From Lachnoclostridium sp. An131 (GTDB lineage: Bacteria > Bacillota > Clostridia > Lachnospirales > Lachnospiraceae), in assembly GCF_002160825.1 (NCBI RefSeq), contig NZ_NFLI01000005.1, forward strand, positions 124,001-188,000: DNA of 64,000 nucleotides, given 5' to 3'. A program made the translations under genes and the position numbers. Under the pieces are notes generated by a model, which was not told the origin of the DNA, did not search any database, and saw nothing but the letters and a program-made list of their open reading frames with translations. Positions 17,496 through 25,913 of the stretch are shown piece by piece (the stretch's first letter is position 1; each line of letters begins with the position of its first letter).

Positions 17496-17595
17496 ACAAA
17501 GCATATCCTGACTCCCCTGCCGGAGCGGGATGCGGGGAGCGGCAGTTCTCTTCCATAGATTGGAAATACCCCCCCCCGGGAAAAATTGGCATATG

Positions 17596-17735
17596 CCTGG
17601 ATGCCCAGAAAACATGGCAGATCAAGGAAACACCTTTCGGGTGTAACCTGGATGCCCAGAGACCATGGGCAAAGCAAGGAAACACCTTTCAGGTGTAACC
17701 TGGATGCCAAAAAACATGGCAAATCAAGGAAAGGA
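17596..17735 (+). repeat. Tandem direct repeat (period 51-52 bp, about 2.7 copies) in the operon leader
   Basis: Copies begin at 17596, 17647 and 17699 with CCTGGATGCC. They share CATGG and CAAGGAAA blocks. The first two contain the small hairpin ACACC-TTTCx-GGTGT, while the third replaces it with the ribosome site AAGGAAAGGAG of the GntR gene. The repeats thus end exactly at the start of translation. Confidence 0.85.
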
Positions 17736-17743
17736 GTGACGAT

Positions 17744-18112
17744 ATGGCATGGATTCTTGATGATTCCCGTCCCATCTATCTTCAGATCGAGGACCTCATC
17801 AAAACCAACATCATTGCCGGTGTCTATCAGCCGGGACAGAAGCTTCCGTCCGTACGGGATCTGGCCGCAGAAGCGGCAGTCAATCCCAATACCATGCAGA
17901 AGGCTCTGACAGAGCTTGAGCGAAGCGGACTTGTCTATACCCAGCGCACCAGCGGAAGATTTATCACGGAGGACGTATCAAAAATGACAGAACTCAAGGA
18001 ACAGCTTGCAAGAGAACAAATCCAGCTGTTTTTGAAAAACATGGAACAGCTGGGACTCACCAAAGAAGATATCCGCAGACTTCTGGAAAAGGAATGGAAG
18101 GAGGAATCATAA
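17744..18112 (+). CDS. GntR-family repressor, YtrA subfamily
   Basis: Autoregulatory repressor of 122 residues. The N-terminal winged helix contains RPIYLQIEDLIKTNI and LPSVRDLAAEAAVNPNTMQK, followed only by a short C-terminal helical dimerisation segment, which defines the YtrA group. Such proteins usually repress an ABC exporter in the same operon and respond to cell-wall-active compounds or general membrane stress. Its stop overlaps the next start by one base (TAATG). The palindromic operator at 17466-17495 is its likely site. Confidence 0.93.
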   Translation: MAWILDDSRPIYLQIEDLIKTNIIAGVYQPGQKLPSVRDLAAEAAVNPNTMQKALTELERSGLVYTQRTSGRFITEDVSKMTELKEQLAREQIQLFLKNMEQLGLTKEDIRRLLEKEWKEES

Positions 18113-18810
18113 TGGAACAGCTTCTGAACTGCCAGGCCTTAAGCAAACGCTATGGCTACAAGACAGCTCTGGATGGCATCAGCCTGACCCTGGAACGCGG
18201 ACGCATCATCGGGCTCCTGGGACCGAACGGAAGCGGAAAGACAACGCTTATCAAGCTCATCAACGGACTTCTCGCTCCCAGCTCCGGCTCTATTACCATC
18301 AACGGCTCTGCTCCCGGACCGGAGACGAAAAAGGTTGTATCCTATCTTCCGGAGAGAACCTATTTCAACAGCTGGATGAAGGTCACGGATATCCTGAATT
18401 TCTTCTGCGATTTTTATGAGGATTTTGACCGGAACCGGGCCAGCGACATGCTGCACCGGCTGGGAATAGATGAAAACGACCGGCTGGGCTCTATGTCCAA
18501 AGGAACCAAGGAAAAGGTACAGCTTATCATGGTCATGAGCAGGAACGCCGACCTTTACTGCCTGGACGAACCCATCGGCGGCGTGGATCCAGCAGCCAGA
18601 GATTATATCCTTCAGACAATTATCACAAATTATAACGAAAATGCGTCTGTGCTTATCTCCACGCACCTGATTGCTGATATTGAAAATGTGCTGGATGATG
18701 TGATCTTTATCCAAAACGGGCATATCCGGCTTCATGCCTCTGTGGACGAAATTCGTGAACAGGAGGGTAAGTCTGTAGACGCATTATTCCGGGAGGTATT
18801 CAGATGTTAG
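18112..18810 (+). CDS. ABC transporter ATPase (YtrB-like)
   Basis: 232-residue ATP-binding subunit with Walker A GPNGSGKTT, a degenerate signature region GSMSKGTKEKVQLI and Walker B DLYCLDEPIGGVD. The MSKGTKEK signature instead of LSGGQ is common in this ABC-2 exporter branch. The ATG at 18112 follows GGAGG and overlaps the repressor stop. It works with the permease encoded directly downstream, whose start overlaps by seven bases. Confidence 0.92.
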   Translation: MEQLLNCQALSKRYGYKTALDGISLTLERGRIIGLLGPNGSGKTTLIKLINGLLAPSSGSITINGSAPGPETKKVVSYLPERTYFNSWMKVTDILNFFCDFYEDFDRNRASDMLHRLGIDENDRLGSMSKGTKEKVQLIMVMSRNADLYCLDEPIGGVDPAARDYILQTIITNYNENASVLISTHLIADIENVLDDVIFIQNGHIRLHASVDEIREQEGKSVDALFREVFRC

Positions 18811-19652
18811 GAAAACTGATTAAAAATGAATTTAAGGCTGTAAACCGGCTGATGATTCCGCTGCACCTCGGACTGATCGCGATAACCATCATCGGACGGT
18901 TTTATCTTCAATTTACTGTGTTCGATAATGCTTCCATGAGCTACGTAATGGCGCAGAATATCTGGTACAATATTCTGAATGCCATGCTGGTCATGTTTTA
19001 TGTAGTCGCTTTGATAGCCGCTGCTCTAATCACCTGGATTTATCTGAGCATCCTGCGGTTCCGGAAGAATCTCTTTACAGATGAGGGCTATCTGATGCAT
19101 ACGCTTCCTGTCTCTGCCTCCGCACATATCTGGAGCAAGCTGATCGTATGCTTTATCTGGGAATTTATCGACATAACGCTCGTGATACTGTCTGTGTTTG
19201 CCCTGTTTGTAAACATGGATATCCTCCGGGCGCTGCCGCAGGGGCTTTCCGAGCTTTTCAGCAGCTTTCCGGACGCCTTCGGCGTACCTGCAGGGGTCGG
19301 CATTCCCCTCTATCTGCTGCTTTTCCTGCTGGACAGCATCAGCAGTATCCTGTGCATCTATATGTGCATCGCGGTGGGCCACAGCTTCAACAACCACAAG
19401 ATTCTGGCTTCTGTAGGAATCTATGTAGGCGTTTCCATGCTGCAGAGCTTCATCAGCATGATCTTCACCGGCATTACCGGGATGGTTTCCTATGGAACCT
19501 CCTCCGCTCTTATCGGCGTATCAAACACGATGTCCGCTGCCACAAACTTCTGGCTGTCCTGGATTGTGTCCATGATCATCTGTATCGTCACAGGAACCGC
19601 AAGCTATCTGCTGGCAAATTATTTTATGACAAAAAAGCTGAACCTGGAATAA
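18804..19652 (+). CDS. ABC-2 type membrane subunit of the YtrA-controlled transporter
   Basis: 282-residue protein with about six membrane segments (for example VMFYVVALIAAALITWIYL and LYLLLFLLDSISSILCIYM). It begins MLGKLIKNEFKAVNRL, the usual cytosolic entry of these permeases. It pairs with the preceding ATPase. The transported compound is unknown; the family is linked to antimicrobial peptide and membrane-stress responses. The operon ends at the strong terminator that follows. Confidence 0.85.
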   Translation: MLGKLIKNEFKAVNRLMIPLHLGLIAITIIGRFYLQFTVFDNASMSYVMAQNIWYNILNAMLVMFYVVALIAAALITWIYLSILRFRKNLFTDEGYLMHTLPVSASAHIWSKLIVCFIWEFIDITLVILSVFALFVNMDILRALPQGLSELFSSFPDAFGVPAGVGIPLYLLLFLLDSISSILCIYMCIAVGHSFNNHKILASVGIYVGVSMLQSFISMIFTGITGMVSYGTSSALIGVSNTMSAATNFWLSWIVSMIICIVTGTASYLLANYFMTKKLNLE

Positions 19653-19656
19653 ATTA

Positions 19657-19716
19657 AAAAAATACCTGTCCCCCGGACACAGGCTTACGCAGTTGTCCGG
19701 AAGGACAGGTATTTTT
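19657..19716. terminator. Strong bidirectional terminator
   Basis: AAAAATACCTGTC pairs with GGACAGGTATTTTT, with an inner stem CCGGACA/TGTCCGG. It closes the ABC operon on the plus strand and the lipoprotein gene on the minus strand. Confidence 0.92.
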
Positions 19717-19815
19717 ACGCCTGTTTTCTGCCCGAAGGGCACAGCCGCTCCAGACGTTCCCGGCTCATTCTCCAGGTCTCATGCTGCAGGCTGGCAGGGG
19801 ACCGCCTCCCGAATA

Positions 19816-20400
19816 TTATTCCAGCTCCAAAAGCTCCAGCACAGCGTCGGGTACCTCTGATGCAGTATCTACGTATGTGTCAAAACAGCCTTCCTGTACC
19901 TCACATTCCCAGGCGCAGATCCGGATCCCGATCCCTCTGGCCGCTGTGAGCACACTCTCCAGCGCCTCGCTGTGATTCGCATGAATGGCAATCACATCTA
20001 CATTTTCCGCCGCAAACTCATTGACGCCCAGCATCTGATACTCAATCGGATTGACATCGCAGCTTGCGAAGCTTCCCATCTCAAGTCCGCCTGCCTCTTC
20101 TGCCTCTGCGGCAGACACGTCCGGCGTATAAACCAGAAGGCGGATTCCATTGCTTTCTGCCATCTCTTCTAGGCCTGCGATGATACTCTCATTTTCCTCA
20201 GCGTCCCGGCTGGTGAGAATCAGGCCGGCCGCAGGCTCCTCCTGCGCTGCTTCTGCCGTCAGCTCCGCCTGTAGGGACACGTCTCCTGCTGCAGCCTGCC
20301 CGTCCTCTGCGGCAGGCATGCAGCCTGCCGCCGCAGAAAGCACGACGCCAAGCAGCGCCCCAAACACCCTTCGGGCAGATCGTCTATCGTTTCTCTTCAT
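19816..20400 (-). CDS. Short periplasmic-binding-protein-like lipoprotein
   Basis: 194-residue predicted lipoprotein (ALLGVVLSAAAGC lipobox). After a Glu/Ala-rich linker it resembles one lobe of sugar ABC binding proteins: GLILTSRDAEENESIIAGLE, then VDVIAIHANHSEALESVLTA and GIRICAWECEV. A normal family member has two lobes and 300 or more residues. This one stops after the first, so it is either a truncated gene or a single-lobe sensor. The ATG at 20400 has AAGGAAG at proper spacing, while another six bases upstream does not. No transporter genes adjoin it. Confidence 0.65.
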   Translation of the reverse strand: MKRNDRRSARRVFGALLGVVLSAAAGCMPAAEDGQAAAGDVSLQAELTAEAAQEEPAAGLILTSRDAEENESIIAGLEEMAESNGIRLLVYTPDVSAAEAEEAGGLEMGSFASCDVNPIEYQMLGVNEFAAENVDVIAIHANHSEALESVLTAARGIGIRICAWECEVQEGCFDTYVDTASEVPDAVLELLELE

Positions 20401-20527
20401 TCGCATCTTCCTTCTTCTCTGTGCTCCAAATTCAGCTCCTGTTTCACAAAACTGTCTTTTCTTCTGAATTATAATGTAATTTTCCTCTGTTGTCCACGGA
20501 AAATATACCGCTGTTTTTTTGTCAGGA

Positions 20528-20541
20528 GTTGCATTTGCAAC
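20528..20541. promoter_or_regulatory. Small palindrome upstream of bacteriohemerythrin
   Basis: GTTGCA-TT-TGCAAC is a perfect inverted repeat 90 bases before the start of the bacteriohemerythrin gene, upstream of a TATACT element at 20564-20569 that lacks a good -35. It could be an activator site. Confidence 0.3.
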
Positions 20542-20631
20542 AGATTATTCTCCGATTTTTGCATATACTTAATGATAGTTTTGTATCAGTATGCGCTGAA
20601 ATTGAAAAAGAAAAATAAGGAGGAGCATTAC

Positions 20632-21045
20632 ATGAGCGTAACCTTTGATAAATCCCTGGAAACTGGAAACGAGCTGATCGATCAGCAGCACAAGGAGCTG
20701 ATTGACCGTGTCAACAAGCTGCTGGAAAGCTGCTATATGGGTACAGAAAAGCGTACCGCAATCCAGACCCTGAATTTCCTTCTGGACTACACCGAGTTCC
20801 ACTTCAAGGCGGAAGAGCAGCTGCAGGAAGAGGCCGGATACCCCGGCATCGAAGCCCACAAGGAGCAGCATCAGACCTTTGTAAAGGCGGTTCATGAGCT
20901 TCTGGACATGCTGGAGGAGGAGGAAGGCCCCACAGACGCATTCGTAGAAGCGGTAAACAAAAACATTACCGAGTGGCTTCTGAACCATATCCAGGTGCAG
21001 GACAAGGCTGTGGCAGCTTACGTACAGAGCCATCCTTCCAAATAA
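20632..21045 (+). CDS. Bacteriohemerythrin
   Basis: Non-heme diiron oxygen-binding protein, 137 residues. The iron ligands are recognisable as LIDQQHKELID, the HFKAEEQ helix, HKEQHQTF and the final WLLNHIQVQD, in the standard four-helix order. In anaerobes it is thought to bind or scavenge oxygen or serve as an oxygen sensor; that is family knowledge. The start has AAGGAGG upstream. It stands alone and ends at a strong terminator. Confidence 0.93.
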   Translation: MSVTFDKSLETGNELIDQQHKELIDRVNKLLESCYMGTEKRTAIQTLNFLLDYTEFHFKAEEQLQEEAGYPGIEAHKEQHQTFVKAVHELLDMLEEEEGPTDAFVEAVNKNITEWLLNHIQVQDKAVAAYVQSHPSK

Positions 21046-21074
21046 GAATACGGAAAATCCTATAATACGGAATG

Positions 21075-21130
21075 AAAAAGGAGGGTATCCCCAGGGTCCT
21101 GAAACGACCGGAGGGATCCCCTCCTTTTAT
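21075..21130. terminator. Intrinsic terminator after bacteriohemerythrin
   Basis: AAAAGGAGGGTATCCC pairs with GGGATCCCCTCCTTTT with a small internal mismatch, followed by TTTATTTA on the plus strand. The A-run on the left serves the convergent minus-strand transporter gene. Confidence 0.88.
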
Positions 21131-21151
21131 TTATCAGTATGGAAAACAGCT

Positions 21152-22369
21152 CTATACAAAAAGAACCAGAATTCCTACTGCCAGAATCGAAAGGCCATTG
21201 GAAATCAGCATCGTGCCAATCCCGAGCACCGGCCCCAGCTCCCTTCTCAAAAATGCCTGCCTCTCTTCCGTCCCGCCAAGAGCCGCCGCCTGGCGGATCA
21301 GCATATCATTGACCGGAAAGCCCATCATGCAGTTCATCAAAAGGGCGGCAGCCCTGTAATGGCTCAGCCCCAGAATCCGGGCTCCGGCCGCCGCGCAGAG
21401 CAGTAAAACAGCCGTCGAAAAAGTAAATACCAGAAGAAGCGCCGGGATATAGGCCACGACCGCCTGCCAGGGCGTGTTCGCCAGCGTATTTGCCATCAGT
21501 CCCATCAGCCCCAGAATCAGCAGCCCGTAAGAATCCGAACGAAACAGCGGCGCCTTATCCATCAGTCCCAGGCTTCCCAAGAGAATTCCCAGAAGCAGCG
21601 CGGTGATATTCGGATTGATATTTAAGCCCGAGAAAAGCGTATTCTGAAGAATGTTATTCAGCACAGTGGCAATCATGATGCTCCCGAGAAAGTACGGCGT
21701 CGTCTTGTATTTATCCGGAATTCTCATGCAGAGCGGAGGCTTCTTCTGTACTCCGCCGCGTGCCTTTCCCTGCCCGTTCTCCGTGCCGGAAGCGCGCTCC
21801 TTCTGTCCGGCTCCCGCGTCGCCTTGCTCCGAAAGAAGGCGTCTGCTCTCCTTTTTCAGCGCCCAGGTCACCACAGGAACACTGAACAGGCCCTGCGCCA
21901 TAAAGATAAGCCAGGGGAAGACTGCCAGCTCCGGGTGCGCATCTGTCACCCAGCGGGAGGCAATGGCGCAGGAGGCCCCGCCTCCCACTACGCTGCCCGG
22001 CGCAAGAAAGGCCAGGCCCTTGCCGAGAACAGGCGTCAGAATCAGCAGCTCCAGAACAATCAGGATCAGAAAAGCGCTCAGGCAGAGCAGCGTCTCCCGC
22101 CATCTGTCCCGCAGCAGCCGGAAATTTACCATGGTTCCCGAATGAACGACCAGAACGTTAAAAGCAATCGTTCCCACCGCTATCATATTTGCGGACAGCA
22201 GCAGATCCTTTGGAAGCAGATCAAAGGCAAAGCCCAGAATAAAAATAACTCCGTAGATAAACGGCATCGGAATCAGCGAACGCAGCTTTTCGGCCAATGC
22301 CATAGACGTAAAGGCGATCAGAAGAAATACAAGAAAGCTTCTGTCAAAGGCCCAGGTGTATTCCGCCAT
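21152..22369 (-). CDS. Polytopic membrane transporter, possibly for dicarboxylates or aspartate (GltS-like)
   Basis: 405-residue protein with ten or more hydrophobic segments and one hydrophilic cytosolic loop in the middle (about residues 180-215, rich in Gly, Glu and Lys). Glycine-rich FLAPGSVVGGGASCAIAS and GLNINPNITALLLGILLGSLG resemble the re-entrant motifs of the glutamate:sodium symporter group. The assignment is weak. The gene lies 19 bases after aspartase in the same direction, so uptake of aspartate or exchange with fumarate/succinate is the natural guess. Confidence 0.55.
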   Translation of the reverse strand: MAEYTWAFDRSFLVFLLIAFTSMALAEKLRSLIPMPFIYGVIFILGFAFDLLPKDLLLSANMIAVGTIAFNVLVVHSGTMVNFRLLRDRWRETLLCLSAFLILIVLELLILTPVLGKGLAFLAPGSVVGGGASCAIASRWVTDAHPELAVFPWLIFMAQGLFSVPVVTWALKKESRRLLSEQGDAGAGQKERASGTENGQGKARGGVQKKPPLCMRIPDKYKTTPYFLGSIMIATVLNNILQNTLFSGLNINPNITALLLGILLGSLGLMDKAPLFRSDSYGLLILGLMGLMANTLANTPWQAVVAYIPALLLVFTFSTAVLLLCAAAGARILGLSHYRAAALLMNCMMGFPVNDMLIRQAAALGGTEERQAFLRRELGPVLGIGTMLISNGLSILAVGILVLFV

Positions 22370-22388
22370 ACCTTTTCATCTCCTTTCT

Positions 22389-23849
22389 TCAGCCATCTGC
22401 CTGTTTTCCTTTTTTCATAAGCAGCTCCCGCCCGGAAATTCCCGGCTCTGTCATTCCCCAGACGTCCAGGATCTCATCCAGCTCTTCCTTATTCAGGATC
22501 CTCCTGTCGAGAACCAGCTGCCGGATGGGAACATTGTTTCTCAGGGCCTCCTTCGCCAGCTCCGCAGCCTTCATGTATCCAATATGAGGCGAGAGCGCAG
22601 TCACAATGCCCACGCTGTTCTCTACCAGCTGCCTGCAGCGCTCCTCGTTCGCTGTAATGCCCTTTACACAGTTTTCCACAAAGGTATTGACCGCATAAGC
22701 CAGCGTGTCGATGGACTGGAAGAGACAGTAAAAAATGATCGGCTCAAAGGCATTCAGCTCCAGCTGTCCTGCCTCGGCAGCCATGGTAATAGTTACGTCA
22801 TTGCCGATGATATTGAAGGCGACCTGGTTTACCACCTCCGGAATCACAGGGTTAATCTTGCCTGGCATGATAGAGGAGCCATTCTGCTTCGGAGGCAGAT
22901 TGATCTCTCCGAAACCGCACCGGGGGCCGGATGACATAAGGCGCAGATCGTTCGCCATCTTGGAAAGCGTCACTGCGCAGGCCTTGATCGCTCCGGATAC
23001 GGCTACGAAGGGATCCAGATTCTGCGTCGCGTCAATCAGGTCAAAGGCCTGGACAAACTCCATGCCGCTCACCTGGGCCAGATTTGGAACAATACGCTGA
23101 AGATACTGCTCATCCGCATTGATGCCTGTCCCGATGGCTGTGCCGCCCAGATTCAGTTCCCGCATCTCTTCGCAGGCACGCTCCATGCGGGCCACATCCC
23201 GGCGCACTGCTACCGAATAGGCCCGGAACTCCTGTCCCAGACGGATGGGGACCGCATCCTGCATCTGGGTACGCCCCATCTTAATCACATGATCAAATTC
23301 TCTGGCCTTGTCCTCCAGCGCACTCTGCAGCTTTGTCAGCTCTGCTCTTGCGTGCTTCAGAAGCTTCAGCGAGGTCATCTTTCCCGCAGTTGGAATCACA
23401 TCATTGGTAGACTGGCCGCAGTTCACATGATCGTTTGGATGGACGATGCTGTAATCTCCCTTCCTCCCTCCAAGAATCTCGATGGCCCGGTTCGCGATCA
23501 CCTCGTTCGCATTCATATTGATGGAGGTTCCCGCTCCTCCCTGAATCGGATCGACGATAAACTCCTCATGAAGGGCGCCTCCCGCGATCTCGTCGCAGGC
23601 CTGCACGATCGCATCCGCCCGCTTTTTATCCAGCAGTCCGACCTCACAGTTTGTGATCGCGGCCGCTTTTTTTATCTGTGCAAGGCTGTTGATGATCTCA
23701 GGATGCATGGAAAGTCCTGTAATATGAAAATTCTCCGCCGCGCGCAGAGACTGCACCCCGTAATACACACTTTCCGGTATCTCCTTACTGCCTATGGAAT
23801 CCTTCTCCAGACGGCTTTCTGTCCCGCCTGCCGTTTCCTTCTGTATCAT
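22389..23849 (-). CDS. aspA: Aspartate ammonia-lyase (aspartase)
   Basis: Deaminates aspartate to fumarate and ammonia. 486 residues; SRLEKDSIGSKEIPESVYYG is the classical start, HVNCGQSTNDVIPTA forms part of the active site and GSSIMPGKINPVIPEVVNQ is the superfamily signature with the catalytic Ser loop. The start follows GGAGGAG. It is 79 bases downstream of a CocE-type hydrolase gene and directly upstream of a putative aspartate/dicarboxylate transporter, so fumarate respiration or aspartate catabolism is the likely context. Confidence 0.96.
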   Translation of the reverse strand: MIQKETAGGTESRLEKDSIGSKEIPESVYYGVQSLRAAENFHITGLSMHPEIINSLAQIKKAAAITNCEVGLLDKKRADAIVQACDEIAGGALHEEFIVDPIQGGAGTSINMNANEVIANRAIEILGGRKGDYSIVHPNDHVNCGQSTNDVIPTAGKMTSLKLLKHARAELTKLQSALEDKAREFDHVIKMGRTQMQDAVPIRLGQEFRAYSVAVRRDVARMERACEEMRELNLGGTAIGTGINADEQYLQRIVPNLAQVSGMEFVQAFDLIDATQNLDPFVAVSGAIKACAVTLSKMANDLRLMSSGPRCGFGEINLPPKQNGSSIMPGKINPVIPEVVNQVAFNIIGNDVTITMAAEAGQLELNAFEPIIFYCLFQSIDTLAYAVNTFVENCVKGITANEERCRQLVENSVGIVTALSPHIGYMKAAELAKEALRNNVPIRQLVLDRRILNKEELDEILDVWGMTEPGISGRELLMKKGKQADG

Positions 23850-23870
23850 AACCTCTCCTCCTGCAAATCA

Positions 23871-23898
23871 CGGCCTCCGGCCTGTCCGCCAGAGGCCG
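23871..23898. terminator. Hairpin between a CocE-type gene and aspA
   Basis: CGGCCTC and GAGGCCG form a 7-bp stem with a 14-base loop between the two minus-strand genes. No T-run follows, so partial read-through into aspA is possible. Confidence 0.4.
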
Positions 23899-23928
23899 CA
23901 GCCAGATGTCAGTCTTACGTTATTTTCC

Positions 23929-25752
23929 TTATTCGTCCTCTACCTCAATCTCGAAGCTGTCCTCAAAGGGCTGTACCCACTGTTCCGGATCGGTGTACGG
24001 GATAATCGGAAGCAGCAGATAGGACGGATGATTGTTATCTCTGTAAATCTTATAGGACGTCGTCGTGTTGGACGGAATGACGTTCATATTCCCTACCTTG
24101 CCTGTCCAGGACTCTGTGTGGCAGGCGTTCGGGCACTGGCTTGTAATCTCCAGCTCCAGCCAGTGGCCGGCCGGAATCACCATCGACGTAGGATTCATCT
24201 CAATCACATACTCCCGGATCTCGCCCGGAGTCACGGGAACCGACACGGTATTGTCATGCACGGGGCGTCCGATCTTACTCTCCTTCTCATTGAGCGGATG
24301 GGAGGCGCGCAGAGCGCCATAGCGCAGCAGCGGCATCCTGGTTCCGTCAGGCAGCACGTCGAAGAGGCTGCACACGAAATTTGCATCCTCCGCGTCTATG
24401 GAAGCCCACAGATGAAGCTCGATGGGGCCTGTGATTTCCTTTGCCTGCGGGAAGCGCGAGGACTTGTACACGATCTTGTTGACCTCCGTGGAAATCGACG
24501 GCGGAAGATGTGTGAATCCATCGGGCGGAAGGTCCGAATCCGGCTCCCTGTCCCAGCGCAGACGGTTGAAGGAGCGCAGATACAGCTTTTTCCACTCGGT
24601 GCGGGCCAGCGGCCACTCATTCTCATAGCGCGTTCCCGCATTCAGGACGCCAAACTTGTAAAGAGGCTCGTCCATAATACCGGTATCCACACCCTTGAGC
24701 CAGTGATCGTACCAGCGCAGGCATTCCTCATTCAATGCCCGGTACGGCAGCTCCAGCCCGTCATAGCCCTCCAGCACGCCCAGACGCTTCGGCACATTCA
24801 GCCTGTCGTCATTCATAGCGGTAAAGATCGGAGCGCTCCAGCGGCCAAGAGGAGACCACGCGCAGTGCAGGTATACCGGCACCTTCACCTGATCGTAAAT
24901 CTGATTCGCAGAGCGCTGCTTCCAGTACTCTCCATCAAGAGGATGCAGCAGATAGTCCAGATAGAAGGTGTGATAGGTCGGCGGCCAGGTCGTCAGAATC
25001 TTGGTAAAATAGGAATTTACCGCAATGTCCGGATCCTTTAAGCGGTCCTTCATCATCTCCTTCATCTTTTCCTCGCCATACATCTTTAAGGACCAGGGAA
25101 CCGGCTTGTTGGAGGGGCAGAGCTCCCAGTAAATGCTCATATAGGTGGAAGGCACGCCGCCGTAATAGCCATGCTGATAGTAGTCATCTACAAAGGAGCA
25201 GGGCATGATGCATTTCAGATGCGGAGGCTGCTTGGCGGCTGCCAGGATCTGGCAGATTCCGAAATAGGAATAGCCTACCATTCCCACGTTGCCGTCGCAC
25301 CACTCCTGCTCAGCTGCCCATTCAATGGTATCGTAGATATCAATGGGCTCCTGGGGATTGTAGACTCCGTAAAATTCGCCCTCGCTCTTCCCGATTCCTC
25401 TGGGATCCGGAATGATATAGGCATATCCGCGCTTTACGAAATAATCAATGTCCCCGGCCTCCAGGCTGTGGTCAAAGAGCAGAGACTCCGGCGGGATCGC
25501 GCCGCGCTTGATTCCCTGCATCTCCTTGCTGTAGGCCGACCAGCTCACCAGGGCAGGAACAGGGCCTGCTCCCTTCGGCAGATACACGTCCACGCAGAGG
25601 CGCACACCGTCGCGCAGGGTCATCCACACATCCTCGTGCCTTTCTACCTCATAGCGTGGGCGGGACAGCTTGTCAAGATTTTTTACATAACGCTTATCCC
25701 AGTAATTTGGCAGAACATCGATTCCCAGAACCTCCGTCAGTTTCTTTTTCAT
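23929..25752 (-). CDS. CocE/NonD-family hydrolase, copy A
   Basis: Serine hydrolase of 607 residues related to cocaine esterase and X-Pro dipeptidyl-peptidase. The alpha/beta-hydrolase core shows the RGIGKSEGEFYG oxyanion region and the nucleophile motif GYSYFG (GxSxxG) near residue 165. The C-terminal beta-jellyroll domain begins around GPIELHLWASIDAEDANF. The ATG at 25752 follows AAAGGAGG. It is a paralogue of the gene at 28391-30235 over the full length. Physiological substrate is unknown: ester or amide bonds. Its promoter carries a site of the local Crp-type regulator. Confidence 0.9.
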   Translation of the reverse strand: MKKKLTEVLGIDVLPNYWDKRYVKNLDKLSRPRYEVERHEDVWMTLRDGVRLCVDVYLPKGAGPVPALVSWSAYSKEMQGIKRGAIPPESLLFDHSLEAGDIDYFVKRGYAYIIPDPRGIGKSEGEFYGVYNPQEPIDIYDTIEWAAEQEWCDGNVGMVGYSYFGICQILAAAKQPPHLKCIMPCSFVDDYYQHGYYGGVPSTYMSIYWELCPSNKPVPWSLKMYGEEKMKEMMKDRLKDPDIAVNSYFTKILTTWPPTYHTFYLDYLLHPLDGEYWKQRSANQIYDQVKVPVYLHCAWSPLGRWSAPIFTAMNDDRLNVPKRLGVLEGYDGLELPYRALNEECLRWYDHWLKGVDTGIMDEPLYKFGVLNAGTRYENEWPLARTEWKKLYLRSFNRLRWDREPDSDLPPDGFTHLPPSISTEVNKIVYKSSRFPQAKEITGPIELHLWASIDAEDANFVCSLFDVLPDGTRMPLLRYGALRASHPLNEKESKIGRPVHDNTVSVPVTPGEIREYVIEMNPTSMVIPAGHWLELEITSQCPNACHTESWTGKVGNMNVIPSNTTTSYKIYRDNNHPSYLLLPIIPYTDPEQWVQPFEDSFEIEVEDE

Positions 25753-25790
25753 TGCAAAACCTCCTTTTGTTTTCTTCATCCTTTTCCTAT

Positions 25791-25833
25791 ATCCTATCAA
25801 AAAATGGCGCACACATTTGTCATGTGCACACCA
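25791..25833 (-). promoter_or_regulatory. Promoter and activator site C, upstream of CocE copy A
   Basis: Read on the minus strand: TGGT-N8-GACA (25818-25833, one half degenerate), 21 bases, then an extended -10 TGA-TAGGAT (25791-25796). No -35 consensus is present. The spacing is identical to sites A and B, and the promoter-proximal half ACATGACA is shared with site A. Confidence 0.6.
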
Positions 25834-25913
25834 TTTTTTCATATTTTCTGTCCTGCCAGAAAACAATTCCGCTCACATACTGTGCGCCCTGTGGAAATCA
25901 TGTCTTTCTGATA

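Larger units (their letters stand above)
17316..17743 (+). other. Long leader region of the GntR/ABC operon
   Basis: The gap has no convincing gene. It holds the perfect palindrome CGCTGGTGCACCAGCG (17331-17346), a promoter with a 30-bp operator (17445-17495), a run of nine C (17569-17577) and a tandem repeat with internal hairpins (17596-17735). The predicted 5' untranslated leader is therefore about 260 bases long, unusual for this operon type. Confidence 0.7.

Noticed and set aside
20564-20569. Full promoter for bacteriohemerythrin
   Set aside because: TATACT is present but no -35 at usual spacing; the TTGCAA upstream is 23 bases away, so a complete promoter was not called.
23850-23928. 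Fourth Crp-type site upstream of aspA
   Set aside because: Only a half-site (TGTC) is present and there is no -10 at the required distance.
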